Source: DATKDF01 sp963752045
GTDB taxonomy: Bacteria > Acidobacteriota > Vicinamibacteria > Vicinamibacterales > SCN-69-37
DNA: 64,000 bases
Assembly: GCA_963752045.1 (NCBI GenBank)
Contig: CAVVWN010000013.1
Span: 1 to 64,000 of the forward strand
Reading direction: 5' to 3'
The position numbers and the translations under genes are program-made. Below the pieces are notes generated by a model. That model did not search any database. It had not been told where the DNA came from and saw nothing but the letters and a program-made list of their open reading frames with translations. Below are positions 30,895 through 38,973 of this stretch, piece after piece. The stretch's first letter is position 1. The number at the start of each line of letters is the position of its first letter.

Positions 30895-31040
30895 GGGTTT
30901 GTCTCCTCGGGAAAGCGTACGCCACCGGCGAACACCACGGATGTCCCCGATTGCACACACACGGGGGCCCGCCGCCTGGCGGCTGAAACACGCTCTCGAG
31001 ATTAGAACGCCTTGCCGCCTGCGAGGCCACGGGCCGACCA

Positions 31041-31318
31041 GCCGTGTCGACCGTGGATTCCTTCGAGGAGGACACGTGCTCCGCACCGGTGGCTTTCACC
31101 ACTTCCTTGGCGCGCGCGATCTCGCCCGCGGTGTCGCAATGCACGGAGAGGAGGGTACCGCCCTGCTGGAGGCGACCCTCGCAGCGCGTGGCTTCGACCT
31201 CCGGAATGCCCAAGCCGACGAGCGCGCCGGTCAGGCCGCCGATGGCTCCACCAACTCCGAGGCCCGCCAGCCCGGCCATGGTCGGCCCGGCGGCCAGGAC
31301 CGGTCCGAAGCCGGGAAG
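31041..31318 (-). pseudogene. Fragment of a general-stress-type (DUF1269/YflT-like) protein
   Basis: In one minus-strand frame reads LAGLGVGGAIGGLTGALVGL, GIPEVEATRCEGRLQQGGTL and LLSVHCDTAGEIARAKEVVK plus TGAEHVSSSKES, which is the typical Gly-rich hydrophobic hairpin and ferredoxin-like C-terminal half of these small stress proteins. The N-terminal half is missing; upstream codons in the same frame are unlike the family. Judged a 5'-truncated remnant. Confidence 0.6.
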
Positions 31319-31514
31319 CCCGCCTCTGCGAGCGCTATTGCGCACACGCCGCCAAGCGGAACGGGCGCATCGTGTGCTCTTGTGCACACCGCACGGGCCC
31401 CGCCGCGTGCCATGCTCGAAGTCGCTGGTTGTGGGCAGCGGAGGGGCGCGTGACGGTTGACAGTTCGCTCCTGCGCTCCGGCCTGCAGACCGTCGGAAGG
31501 AGATAGGCACCGTC

Positions 31515-31697
31515 ATGTCAGTCTTGCTGCTCGTTCTCATATTGCTGTTGCTCTTCGGGGGCGGCGGCGCGTATTACGGCCGGCGTGCCGGTTGGGGTGG
31601 GCCACACTACGGCGGCGGATTGCTCGGTCTTGTGCTGATCATCCTGCTGGCCCTCTGGCTCACCGGCAACCTCGGCGGTGGTGGGATGATGCGTTAG
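31515..31697 (+). CDS. DUF3309-like small membrane protein
   Basis: A 60-residue protein: an N-terminal Leu-rich helix (MSVLLLVLILLLLFGGGG), a Tyr/Arg/Gly-rich middle, and a second helix (GLLGLVLIILLALWLTGNLG) ending in GGGGMMR. This is the whole of the small DUF3309-type family. A GGAGATAGG precedes the ATG. A 5'-truncated copy lies at 30003-30130. Function unknown. Confidence 0.75.
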   Translation: MSVLLLVLILLLLFGGGGAYYGRRAGWGGPHYGGGLLGLVLIILLALWLTGNLGGGGMMR

Positions 31698-31778
31698 AAG
31701 CTCACGCGCAGCCCGAGCTGCGCGGCCCTGGGCCGCCATCGACGTCGCCATCGGTGCTAACCTGATCACCCCAGACAC

Positions 31779-32534
31779 ATGGCCGACCCGCCCATCGTCC
31801 TCGAAGGCCGGCTGGTCATCAGCCGCGCGCTCGCGCTGCCCGACTGGCACGTCCGACTCGTCCGGCTGACGCCGACCGCGTACGCGGCGCTCGCCGACTC
31901 GCTGGAACGCACGCCGGCAGATCGCCGACCCGTGGTCGAAATCATGAATGCCGAGGCGCTCGAGGCGATCGGCGGATTCAGCTTTCACCAGGGCTGCCTT
32001 GGGTACGCCGACCGTCCGGCGTCACGATCGTGGGGGGCCATCGCACACGACAACCGGCCGGGCACCGTCATCGTCGTGCTCGACGACGTCCGCGATCCGG
32101 ATAACGTCGGCAGCGCGTTCAGGTCCGCGCTGGCGTTCGGCGCGCGCGGTGTGCTCCTCGGTCCGGGGTGCGCCGATCCGCTCTATCGAAAGGCCATCCG
32201 CACGTCGATGGCCGCCACGCTCGCGCTCCCGTTTGCCGACGCCATGCCATGGCCGGCACTGCTCGACGAGCTTCACGCGCGCGGTGTCTCGATCGTCGCG
32301 ACGACGCCGGATCCGGAAGCCGAGGCGATCGCACGCGTTGCGAACCGACTGCGCGACACACCGATCGCGCTGCTCGTCGGATCGGAGGGACATGGCCTGT
32401 CGGCCGGCGCGCTCGCTCGCGCGGACGTTCGAGCACGCATTCAGATTGCTGCCGGCGTGGACTCGTTGAACGCTGCGACGGCGGCGGCGATCGCCTTGTA
32501 CGAGCTCGGGCGCGAGGGACATCGCCGCGACTGA
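31779..32534 (+). CDS. SpoU/TrmH-family RNA 2'-O-methyltransferase
   Basis: A 251-residue SPOUT enzyme that methylates a ribose in rRNA or tRNA with S-adenosylmethionine. Motif 1 LDDVRDPDNVGSAFRSALAF, motif 2 IALLVGSEGHGLS and motif 3 DSLNAATAAAIALYELGR form the knotted SAM site; the N-terminal substrate-binding part (RPVVEIMNAEALEAIGGF) is present. Target site cannot be told from sequence. Stands alone on the plus strand. Confidence 0.88.
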   Translation: MADPPIVLEGRLVISRALALPDWHVRLVRLTPTAYAALADSLERTPADRRPVVEIMNAEALEAIGGFSFHQGCLGYADRPASRSWGAIAHDNRPGTVIVVLDDVRDPDNVGSAFRSALAFGARGVLLGPGCADPLYRKAIRTSMAATLALPFADAMPWPALLDELHARGVSIVATTPDPEAEAIARVANRLRDTPIALLVGSEGHGLSAGALARADVRARIQIAAGVDSLNAATAAAIALYELGREGHRRD

Positions 32535-32706
32535 CCGACCGCGGCGCGTAAACCCTGCCGGCCCGACACGTCGTCCTGGACGATGTGAAGGGGGAGCAGC
32601 CACCATGGGAGCCGATAATCGTCACGGCTCAAACTCTTGTGGGCTCTACCGCAGGTGTGGGACTGATTCGCCTCGAGGCCGCACCTCCGCGTTGGCCCGT
32701 CCCGCA

Positions 32707-32893
32707 CGACCTTGAAGCCGTGGTCGATGTAGCGAAATGACGGGTCGATCCTGCTGCGCTGCGAGCAGCGGCTCACCGTGACCGCATGGCGCCACGCGCC
32801 TCCGCGTGACGCGCGCCGACGGCCGGAGGCCGGCCCGGTGGGATGGTTCAGGGGCGATGCCGCGTAGTAGTCGGCCGAGTGCCGAACCCATTC
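32707..32893 (-). pseudogene. C-terminal remnant of an FGE-sulfatase (formylglycine-generating-type) gene
   Basis: One minus-strand frame reads EWVRHSADYYAASPLNHPTG, then SRGGAWRHAVTVSRCSQRSR and IDPSFRYIDHGFKVVRD. These match the end of the FGE-sulfatase domain (the YYxxSPxxNPxGP, RGGSW and GFRVVR elements). An in-frame TGA directly precedes it and nothing of the N-terminal 200 or so residues is present. The rest of 32535-32979 holds nothing recognisable. Confidence 0.6.
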
Positions 32894-32979
32894 GGTTCAC
32901 CCCGTGTCACCGGCCACGGGCCAGCAAGCGGCCCGCGACCGCGGCCACGGTGATCTCGCCTGGCCATCCGCGCGGAGCC

Positions 32980-33498
32980 TCACGCGCCGTCGCGCGCAGG
33001 AACGCGCCGTACTCGACCTCGGTGACCGGAGCCGCGCCGAATCGTGACGGGAACCGGCTCCTCCGGGACCGAGAGTGAGCGGGCGCGTTCGCCCCGTCGC
33101 ACGAGCGTCTCGAGCGTCACCGACTCGTACGTGCAGCGGACGAGCTCGTCGACTTCCTCGAAGAGCCAGTGCAGGTTGCAGGCCGACGCCTCGGGACACT
33201 CCTGCCCCGGACGGTCGTGCAGGACGCAGGTGCCCGGCGTGCGAGGACGCTCGAACACGCGCATGACGTCGAGCACCGTGATCTTCGACGCCGGCCGCGC
33301 AAGCCGGTATCCCCCGCCGATGCCACGCGTGCCCACGGCCACGCCCGACCGCACGAGCTGCTGGAACACCTTGGCCAGCGCGCCGCCCGGAATGCGGTAC
33401 CGCCGTGCCACCTCGGTGACCGTCACCGGGCCGTCGCCGGCCATCGCCATCTCGGCAGCTGCATACAGCGCGTAGCGTGTCGAACGCGTGATCGTCAT
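32980..33498 (-). CDS. Rrf2-family transcriptional regulator with three cysteines
   Basis: A 172-residue Rrf2 protein. The winged helix is standard: STRYALYAAAEMAMAG, VTVTEVARRYRIPGGALAKV, GTRGIGGGYRLARP. The sensor loop GTCVLHDRPGQECPEASACN carries three cysteines (C-x10-C-x5-C), the kind that ligate an Fe-S cluster in IscR/NsrR/RsrR relatives. The C-terminal tail is longer than usual and partly encoded by a 27-bp repeat. It lies just past the 3' end of the benzoyl-CoA operon, same strand, beyond two repeat arrays. A redox or NO role and control of that operon are inferences. ATG 33498 chosen over GTG 33507. Confidence 0.8.
   Translation of the reverse strand: MTITRSTRYALYAAAEMAMAGDGPVTVTEVARRYRIPGGALAKVFQQLVRSGVAVGTRGIGGGYRLARPASKITVLDVMRVFERPRTPGTCVLHDRPGQECPEASACNLHWLFEEVDELVRCTYESVTLETLVRRGERARSLSVPEEPVPVTIRRGSGHRGRVRRVPARDGA
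33031..33057 (+). repeat. 27-bp exact repeat, copy 2
   Basis: Identical to 22915-22941, same orientation. Here it is coding (minus strand) for PVPVTIRRG near the C-terminus of the Rrf2 protein. Confidence 0.75.
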
Positions 33499-33536
33499 CG
33501 GAGGCACTCATCAGGGATCGGCACGGGTTCGGCGAC

Positions 33537-33582
33537 AAGTACGACAGGTACGACGGGTACGACAGGTACGACAGGTACGACG
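33537..33582. repeat. 9-bp tandem repeat array, left
   Basis: About five units of GTACGACRG. The reverse complement (GTCGTACCT/C) is the unit of the right array at 33646, so the two arrays are inverted relative to each other around a 60-bp unique core. Confidence 0.9.
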
Positions 33583-33645
33583 AACCTGATTCTTGTCATC
33601 TTTTCTTGATCCTACTGAGAACGATAGCAACCGCCACTACGTTCC

Positions 33646-33811
33646 TGGTACCGGTCGTACCCGTCGTACCCGTCGTACCTGTCGTACCTGTCGTACCCGA
33701 TCGCACCCGTCGTACCCGTCGTACCCGTCGTACCCGTCGTACCCGATCGCACCCGTCGTACCTGTCGTACCCGATCGCACCTGTCGTACCCGATCGCACC
33801 TGTATCAATGC
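33646..33811. repeat. 9-bp tandem repeat array, right
   Basis: About 18 units of 9 bp, mostly CGTCGTACC or TGTCGTACC with interspersed CGATCGCAC variants. It ends at the stop codon of the GNAT gene. Open frames through it (VPVVPVVP-type) are low-complexity artefacts. Confidence 0.9.
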
Positions 33812-34275
33812 TGCCTGAGTTCCAGATCGAGACACACCCGCTGCGCGATGCGGAATCCTTCGTGCTCGAAGAAGGCGATGAGATCCGGGCTGTCCCAGCG
33901 GACCTCGGTCTGGAGCTTCGGAATCCCGAGACCCAGCAGGTTCGTGCGCAGCTGGTCGATGAGCGCCGCGGCGACACGCCGGCCGCGGTAGTCGGGATGC
34001 ACGCCGAACACGTCGAGCACGGCCGCCGGTTCCATCACGCCGAACTCGCCGTAGTACACGCGCGCCAGGAGGAACCCGACGACGTGGTCGTCGAGCTCCA
34101 CGACGAGCGAGACGGCGATGCCCGTGTCGGCAAACGCCTGCTTCAGCTTCTGCGAGAGAAACTGCTCGCGTCGCCGCCCGACGCTCGCCTCGTCGATGGC
34201 GACGATGGCCCCGAGATCGTCCGGCCTGAGATTGCGAACGAACAGCTCGTCACGGGGTGGGGTGTCGGTGTCCAT
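33805..34275 (-). CDS. GNAT-family N-acetyltransferase at the end of the benzoyl-CoA operon
   Basis: A 156-residue GNAT. Acceptor-side start LFVRNLRPDDLGAIVAIDEA; acetyl-CoA loop GVHPDYRGRRVAAALIDQL (R-x-x-G-R/A type); C-terminal FFEHEGFRIAQRVCLDLEL. AAGGAGAG lies 6 bp before ATG 34275. It follows bcrD by 49 bp on the same strand. In Rhodopseudomonas palustris a GNAT in the bad cluster (BadL) acetylates an aminobenzoate and thereby affects regulation; a similar link here is only an inference. The stop codon touches the 9-bp repeat array. Confidence 0.8.
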   Translation of the reverse strand: MDTDTPPRDELFVRNLRPDDLGAIVAIDEASVGRRREQFLSQKLKQAFADTGIAVSLVVELDDHVVGFLLARVYYGEFGVMEPAAVLDVFGVHPDYRGRRVAAALIDQLRTNLLGLGIPKLQTEVRWDSPDLIAFFEHEGFRIAQRVCLDLELRQH

Positions 34276-34324
34276 GTCTCTCCTTGGCTCCCTCTGGGCT
34301 CTGGGCTCTAGGCTCTCCAAGTGC

Positions 34325-35179
34325 CTACGACGCGGCGCGTTCTCGCAGGCGTCTGGCTCGGAACGCGCCCCAGAGCGCGGCGCCGAGCGCGCCGGCCAGA
34401 ATCGATTGCGGGTGCGCCCGCACGTCCACGGCCGTTCCCTGCTTGTCGACGGCCTCGCGCATCGCGGCCACCAGGCCCTTGTCGGCGGCCAGTCCCCCGG
34501 TCATCAGCAACACCTCAGGCGATCCGATCGACACGATGAGCTTGGCCGCGCGACCGGCCATCGAGAGGTGAATGCCCTTGAGGATGTCCGGCAGGCTGAT
34601 GCCGCGCGAGACCATGTTGATCACATCGGTCTCGGCAAGCACGGCGCAGATCGACGAGCACATCTCGGGCTTGGTCGCCTGGCACGAGAGCGTGCCGATT
34701 TCCTCGAGCGAGACGCCGAGGTATCGCGCGATGTTCTCCAGAAACTGCCCCGACCCCGACGCGCACTGGCTCGTCATGCGGTAGCCGAGCACCTTGCTTC
34801 GGTCGTCCATGGCCACCGCGCGCGTGTGGAGCGCGCCCATGTCGATGATGCCGCGCGCGTCCGGCTCGAGAAACAACCCTCCCCGCGCGTGCGTCGTCAT
34901 GCCGTAGAAGTGGCCGGTGCGGAACGGCACGACCTCGGCCTCGCCGGTGGTGGCAACGTAGGCCAGGTCGCCGGCACCGACACCCGCCTCGGCGAGCACG
35001 TCGCGATAGACGTCCTCGGTCACCGTCGAGACGTCGCGCCGGCGGATGCGCTCGGCCCGGCCAGCCATCAGCCGTTCCCCGCCCGCCTCGTCCGTTTCGA
35101 CGACGACGATCTTCACGACGGCCGATCCGACATCGATGCCGGCCGTGATCATCACATCGCGTGAGGTGTCACTTGCCAT
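34325..35179 (-). CDS. bcrD: Benzoyl-CoA reductase, ATPase subunit D (class I)
   Basis: A 284-residue ASKHA-fold ATPase subunit of ATP-dependent benzoyl-CoA reductase (BcrD/BadG type). ATP-site strand AGIDVGSAVVKIVVVETD; MGALHTRAV; cluster cysteines in MTSQCASGSGQFLENIARYL and EMCSSICAVLAETDVIN; GGLAADKGLVAAM near the end. With BcrA it would hold a [4Fe-4S] cluster between the subunits and couple ATP hydrolysis to electron transfer into BcrBC. Length matches the family (about 280). An AGGAG precedes ATG 35179; bcrA stops 16 bp upstream. Confidence 0.88.
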   Translation of the reverse strand: MASDTSRDVMITAGIDVGSAVVKIVVVETDEAGGERLMAGRAERIRRRDVSTVTEDVYRDVLAEAGVGAGDLAYVATTGEAEVVPFRTGHFYGMTTHARGGLFLEPDARGIIDMGALHTRAVAMDDRSKVLGYRMTSQCASGSGQFLENIARYLGVSLEEIGTLSCQATKPEMCSSICAVLAETDVINMVSRGISLPDILKGIHLSMAGRAAKLIVSIGSPEVLLMTGGLAADKGLVAAMREAVDKQGTAVDVRAHPQSILAGALGAALWGAFRARRLRERAAS

Positions 35180-35195
35180 CGGAAGCTCCTGCCCT

Positions 35196-36509
35196 TCAGT
35201 GGACGACCGTCGCACCGGGCGCGCTTCTCGTGCTGCGCAGCGCGAACAGCGCCGCGCCGAGCGCGCCGGTGTAGATGGAGTCGTCGGAGATGTTCATGGT
35301 CACCTGACCGTAGTTCTCGGTGAGGAGCTTGCCGAGCGCGCCCACGGCGGCCGGATTCTTGGCGACGCCGCCGGTGAACGTGAACTCGTTGGTGACGCCG
35401 CCCGACCGCGCGATGAGCGACATCGCGCGGAGGATGATGGCGCGGTGGAGGCCGGCAAGGATGTCCTCGCGGCGTTCGCCAAGCGAGAGACGCTCGCGAA
35501 GCTCGGCCCCCGCAAACACCGTGCACGTCGAGTTGATCCGCACCGGCCGCGTCGACTCGCAGGCCAGCGGTCCGAGCTCGTGCAGCCCGAGGTTCATCTC
35601 GTCGGCAATGTAGCCGAGGTAGCGGCCGCAGCCGGCGGCACACCGGTCGTTCATCTGGAAGGACGTGACGATGCCCTGGCCGTCCACCTGGATGGCCTTG
35701 GTGTCCTGACCGCCGATGTCGAGCACGGTGCGCGTGGAAGGAAACATCGCGTGCGCGCCAAGCCCGTGGCAGAGAATCTCGGACTTGATGTTGGCCTCCG
35801 GGAACGGCAGCCGCGCGCGGCCGTAGCCCGTGCCGACCGAGGCCACCTGCCGGAGCTCGAGGCCGGCGATACGGATGACGGCATCGGCAAGCGCGTGCTC
35901 TTCATTGCCGGTCGCCGCAATCGCGGCGCGCATGTGGTCCTCGAACCGGCCGCCGGCCTCGGCGGAGTTCTCGACGTCGAGAATCGCCTTGTCGAACAGG
36001 CCCAGCAGCTGGTCGTAGCTCGTGCCCGACTGGCGCGCTTCGGTCTCCGAGAGCGCCATGTACCGGCTGCCGGCCAGGTCGCGGAAGAAGTCGCTCTTGC
36101 GGCGCGAGCCTTCCGCATAGAGCGACGAAATCTCCGCTCGCATCTCGGTGACGATCCGCTCCACCGACTGGCGCAGGCCCTTGCCGCCCGTGAGCAGCCG
36201 GCCGGCAAACCGGTCGAGCTCGCGCGCGAGCACGACGAGCTGCGAGCGGTACTGCTCGGCCCGGAACGCACGCTCGAGCTGGCCGAGACGCCGACCGAGC
36301 TCCGACGCTGACAACCCCGCCTGCTCGAGCTCGCGCCGGATGAGCGAAAAGCGCGTGTTGATGAGCGCCTCGCCGAGCGACACCTGGCAGGCGACTTCAT
36401 AGTTGCTGCGGCTGTTGGTGATGCCGCGGCCGAGCACCTCGGCGTCCTCACCCAGCACGACGGCCTTGGTCGTGGTCGATCCGAGGTCGATGCCGACAGC
36501 GTAGTTCAT
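35196..36509 (-). CDS. bcrA: Benzoyl-CoA reductase, ATPase subunit A (class I)
   Basis: A 437-residue BcrA/BadF-type ATPase subunit. MNYAVGIDLGSTTTKAVVLG gives the ATP site; a helical insertion (about 60-190) is typical of the A subunit and absent from D; then VLDIGGQDTKAIQVDGQG, NDRCAAGCGRYLGYIADEMN and INSTCTVFAGAELRERLS, with the cysteines that share the [4Fe-4S] cluster with BcrD; then FTGGVAKNPAAV. The ATG overlaps the bcrB stop (ATGA). Size matches known BcrA (about 436). The longer open frame upstream of 36509 is bcrB in another frame. Confidence 0.9.
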   Translation of the reverse strand: MNYAVGIDLGSTTTKAVVLGEDAEVLGRGITNSRSNYEVACQVSLGEALINTRFSLIRRELEQAGLSASELGRRLGQLERAFRAEQYRSQLVVLARELDRFAGRLLTGGKGLRQSVERIVTEMRAEISSLYAEGSRRKSDFFRDLAGSRYMALSETEARQSGTSYDQLLGLFDKAILDVENSAEAGGRFEDHMRAAIAATGNEEHALADAVIRIAGLELRQVASVGTGYGRARLPFPEANIKSEILCHGLGAHAMFPSTRTVLDIGGQDTKAIQVDGQGIVTSFQMNDRCAAGCGRYLGYIADEMNLGLHELGPLACESTRPVRINSTCTVFAGAELRERLSLGERREDILAGLHRAIILRAMSLIARSGGVTNEFTFTGGVAKNPAAVGALGKLLTENYGQVTMNISDDSIYTGALGAALFALRSTRSAPGATVVH

Positions 36510-37801
36510 GCGGCGCCTCCAAGGCGTTTCTGCTCGAGCATCTGGAAGTACGATTCCAGGCGGTTCTTGATGTTCGCGGCCGAGAAGTAGCGCGGGTCCA
36601 CCAGATCGCTTTCGATGAAGCCGCCCGGTCGGCCCGAGCGCGCCTCCACCTCGCGCAGGATGTGCAGCTGGCCGGCGCTGAACGAGTTGCAGCTCTTCAC
36701 GGAGTTGATGAGGAACCCGTCGGCCTCGTACTCCTTCACGTACTGCGTCAGCATGTCGATGCGCGTGGGCAGGCCGAGGTTCGTATAGCAGCCGAGGCAG
36801 TACTCGGCCAGCGTCTCGAGCGGCCGCGACGGATCGTGACGGAAGCCCTGGTCGTAGACGCCGCCGACCTTCGTGTAGGTCGAGGCGACCGCCACGGCGC
36901 CCTCGTCGGCGAACATCTTCCAGAACTGCCGGAAGCTCGTCCAGTTGGGCGGCCCCTCGACGACGACGCGGTAGCGTTCCTGCTCGATGTCGCCGTCGGG
37001 CGTCACCGGCCCCTTGCCCTGCTCGATTCGCTCGGCGATCTCGGCCCTGAGCGCCTGGTAGTACCCGACGGCGTCCTCGGTACCGCGGAACGCGCTGAAG
37101 ATCGGACCCACGTAGTAGACGGCGCCGAAGTACGCGTCGATTGGCGACGGCTTGTGCTTGGCCGACTGCAGCACCCACACCAGGTCGTCTTCAGCCTGTG
37201 CCGACCGCGCGAGGTGCTCGCTCAGCCGATCCTCGTCGTACGCCCGCCCGCTCACCCGCTCGAGCACGGGGATGATGTCGTCTCGCAGCTGCTTCACGAC
37301 GTACTCGCGCATGGCCGGCGTGATGCGGCCATCGGGCTGATACGGCACGTGCAGCATGGCCACCGGCGCGTGGTACTCCTCGCGCAGGAGCTCGAACCAC
37401 TTCATGAACGTGAAGCACCCCGTATACGACAGCAGCAGCACGTCCGGGTCCGGCAGCCGCTGACCGGTCGGACCGATGTTGCCGGACTTGAGCATGCCGA
37501 TGTCGCTCTTGACGTAGGTGCAGACGTCCTCCGAGTGCCCGTGCTTCTCGGCAATCGAGATGTACTCGGCCGTCTTGCCGCGCATCGCGGACTGCAGCGA
37601 GTTGATCTCCGGCAGCACCGGAAGCAGGTCGAAGCTGAGGAGCAGCTCCGTGAGGTTGCCGGGCACGAACGTGTAGGCGTTCTTCGCGCCCGTTTCGGGT
37701 GAGGCCGCCAGGCGGTCGAAGTGCCTGGCGATCATCTCCTTCTGCCGCACCTGACTGTCGTCTTTTCTGGCGGCCCCTGCCGCCTGCGCGTCCTTCTTCA
37801 T
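36506..37801 (-). CDS. bcrB: Benzoyl-CoA reductase, catalytic subunit B (class I)
   Basis: A 431-residue member of the 2-hydroxyacyl-CoA dehydratase D-component fold, BcrB/BadE type. With BcrC it forms the module that binds benzoyl-CoA and carries [4Fe-4S] clusters. Candidate cluster cysteines are in LLSYTGCFTFMKWFELL, LAEYCLGCYTNLG and NSVKSCNSFSAGQLH. ATG at 37801 overlaps the bcrC stop as ATGA, and its own stop overlaps bcrA the same way, so B, A and C are translationally coupled. Size agrees with the family (about 435). Confidence 0.9.
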   Translation of the reverse strand: MKKDAQAAGAARKDDSQVRQKEMIARHFDRLAASPETGAKNAYTFVPGNLTELLLSFDLLPVLPEINSLQSAMRGKTAEYISIAEKHGHSEDVCTYVKSDIGMLKSGNIGPTGQRLPDPDVLLLSYTGCFTFMKWFELLREEYHAPVAMLHVPYQPDGRITPAMREYVVKQLRDDIIPVLERVSGRAYDEDRLSEHLARSAQAEDDLVWVLQSAKHKPSPIDAYFGAVYYVGPIFSAFRGTEDAVGYYQALRAEIAERIEQGKGPVTPDGDIEQERYRVVVEGPPNWTSFRQFWKMFADEGAVAVASTYTKVGGVYDQGFRHDPSRPLETLAEYCLGCYTNLGLPTRIDMLTQYVKEYEADGFLINSVKSCNSFSAGQLHILREVEARSGRPGGFIESDLVDPRYFSAANIKNRLESYFQMLEQKRLGGAA

Positions 37802-38973
37802 GCGCCACTCCACAATTTGATTGAGTCGGCGAACGTGCCCGCCTGCTCCCGGATGACCTGGAACTGCCCCGTGTTCTCGGAGTACTTGAATGCCGTCCAC
37901 GGCACGCCGCGCCGTTCGATCGCGGCCACCTGCATCGGCTGGTCGAGCAGCGCGGGGTCGCAGAAGCTCGGCGCGCAGAAGATGACGCCCTCGGCCCGCC
38001 GCGCCTCGATGCGCAGAGCCAGCTCCCCGCCCTTCTCGCCCGTCGCGTGGTACCGCGTCGGGCTCGCAATCGCGTCGTTGAGAAATGCGAGCACGAGGTT
38101 CTCGAGCGGGTCGCCGTCGGTCGGGATGTCGGACTTGATCCAGCGGCTCACCTGCACGAAGTCGTCGTCGACGATGTAGCAGCCGGCGCGTTCGAGGGTG
38201 CGAATCAGGCCGATCGGCGGCTGCTCGCAGAAGGAACCGGTGAGGAGCACGCGCGCCTGGTCCATGGGCTGGCGATCGGTCTCGCCGAGCGCGGCTTCGC
38301 GATAGTCGGTGAGCAGCTCCGTGGCCTCGCCGACCGGCAGCACCTGGGTGGCCCGCAGCATCACGTAGAGCTCTGATGTCGGCACGGTCCACGGCTGTTT
38401 GTCGCGCAGGTCGTACAGCTCGCGCACGACCTGGCGGTAGCGGTTGTAGCGCGCAATCGACGCGCGGAGCGCATCGGCATCGTAGGCCCGGGCGCCGCGC
38501 GCGGCGAGATCCGCCGAGAGCGACTCGAGCTCCTGCCGGTAGAAGCGTCCGCCAATCTCCGGCTCGAAGTTCTGCGGCACGTCGAGGTACCGCACGTACT
38601 TGTCCGGAAAGAGCATCGTCCACATCCCGGACAGGTTGCGGATGACGTCGCAGATGGCTGGAAAGACGACGCCGTCGAGGCAATCGAGGCTGCCGTTGAG
38701 ACCGAGCTCGATGGTCGAGCGCGGGATGTGACAGATGTAGGACTGGTAGTAGGCGTCGCCGCGGATGATCTCGAGGTCGTCGCGCGCGCCGAGCAGGCCA
38801 ACCGGCAGCACGCCCTGCGCGTCGAACAGCTCGCACGGCACGTAGATCGGCATGTAACCGATGGCCATGCCGCCCGTCCGGTCTTTCCACTCGCGAACCG
38901 AGCCGAGATGATAGTCGCGGTAGAGTCCTTCGGCCCGGTCGACCAGATCGGTGAGCGTCGGGCGATCCGTCAT
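37798..38973 (-). CDS. bcrC: Benzoyl-CoA reductase, catalytic subunit C (class I)
   Basis: A 391-residue partner of BcrB (BcrC/BadD type). Hallmarks: GYMPIYVPCELFDAQGVLPV, YICHIPRSTIELGLNGSLDC and VVFPAICDVIRNLSGMWTML with cysteines positioned as cluster ligands; LLTGSFCEQPPIGLIRTLER; and a C-terminal GVIFCAPSFCDPALLD. Together the B and C subunits reduce the aromatic ring of benzoyl-CoA to cyclohexa-1,5-diene-1-carbonyl-CoA. ATG 38973 overlaps the dch stop (AATGA). Length matches known BcrC (about 385). Confidence 0.9.
   Translation of the reverse strand: MTDRPTLTDLVDRAEGLYRDYHLGSVREWKDRTGGMAIGYMPIYVPCELFDAQGVLPVGLLGARDDLEIIRGDAYYQSYICHIPRSTIELGLNGSLDCLDGVVFPAICDVIRNLSGMWTMLFPDKYVRYLDVPQNFEPEIGGRFYRQELESLSADLAARGARAYDADALRASIARYNRYRQVVRELYDLRDKQPWTVPTSELYVMLRATQVLPVGEATELLTDYREAALGETDRQPMDQARVLLTGSFCEQPPIGLIRTLERAGCYIVDDDFVQVSRWIKSDIPTDGDPLENLVLAFLNDAIASPTRYHATGEKGGELALRIEARRAEGVIFCAPSFCDPALLDQPMQVAAIERRGVPWTAFKYSENTGQFQVIREQAGTFADSIKLWSGA

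Noticed and set aside
33537..33811. CRISPR array
   Set aside because: Units are 9 bp with no spacers, and no cas gene is present.
33593..33991. Frames with VPVVPVVP or RTRRTRR repeats
   Set aside because: Direct translation of the 9-bp tandem arrays; no start signal or conserved part.
36510..37178. N-terminal extension of bcrA (frame open to 37178)
   Set aside because: This is bcrB in another frame; the MNYAVGIDLGS start at 36509 is the family start.
34325..38973. 2-hydroxyacyl-CoA dehydratase with activator instead of benzoyl-CoA reductase
   Set aside because: Two ATPase subunits of 437 and 284 residues plus dch, had and oah fit benzoyl-CoA reductase; dehydratases have one small activator.
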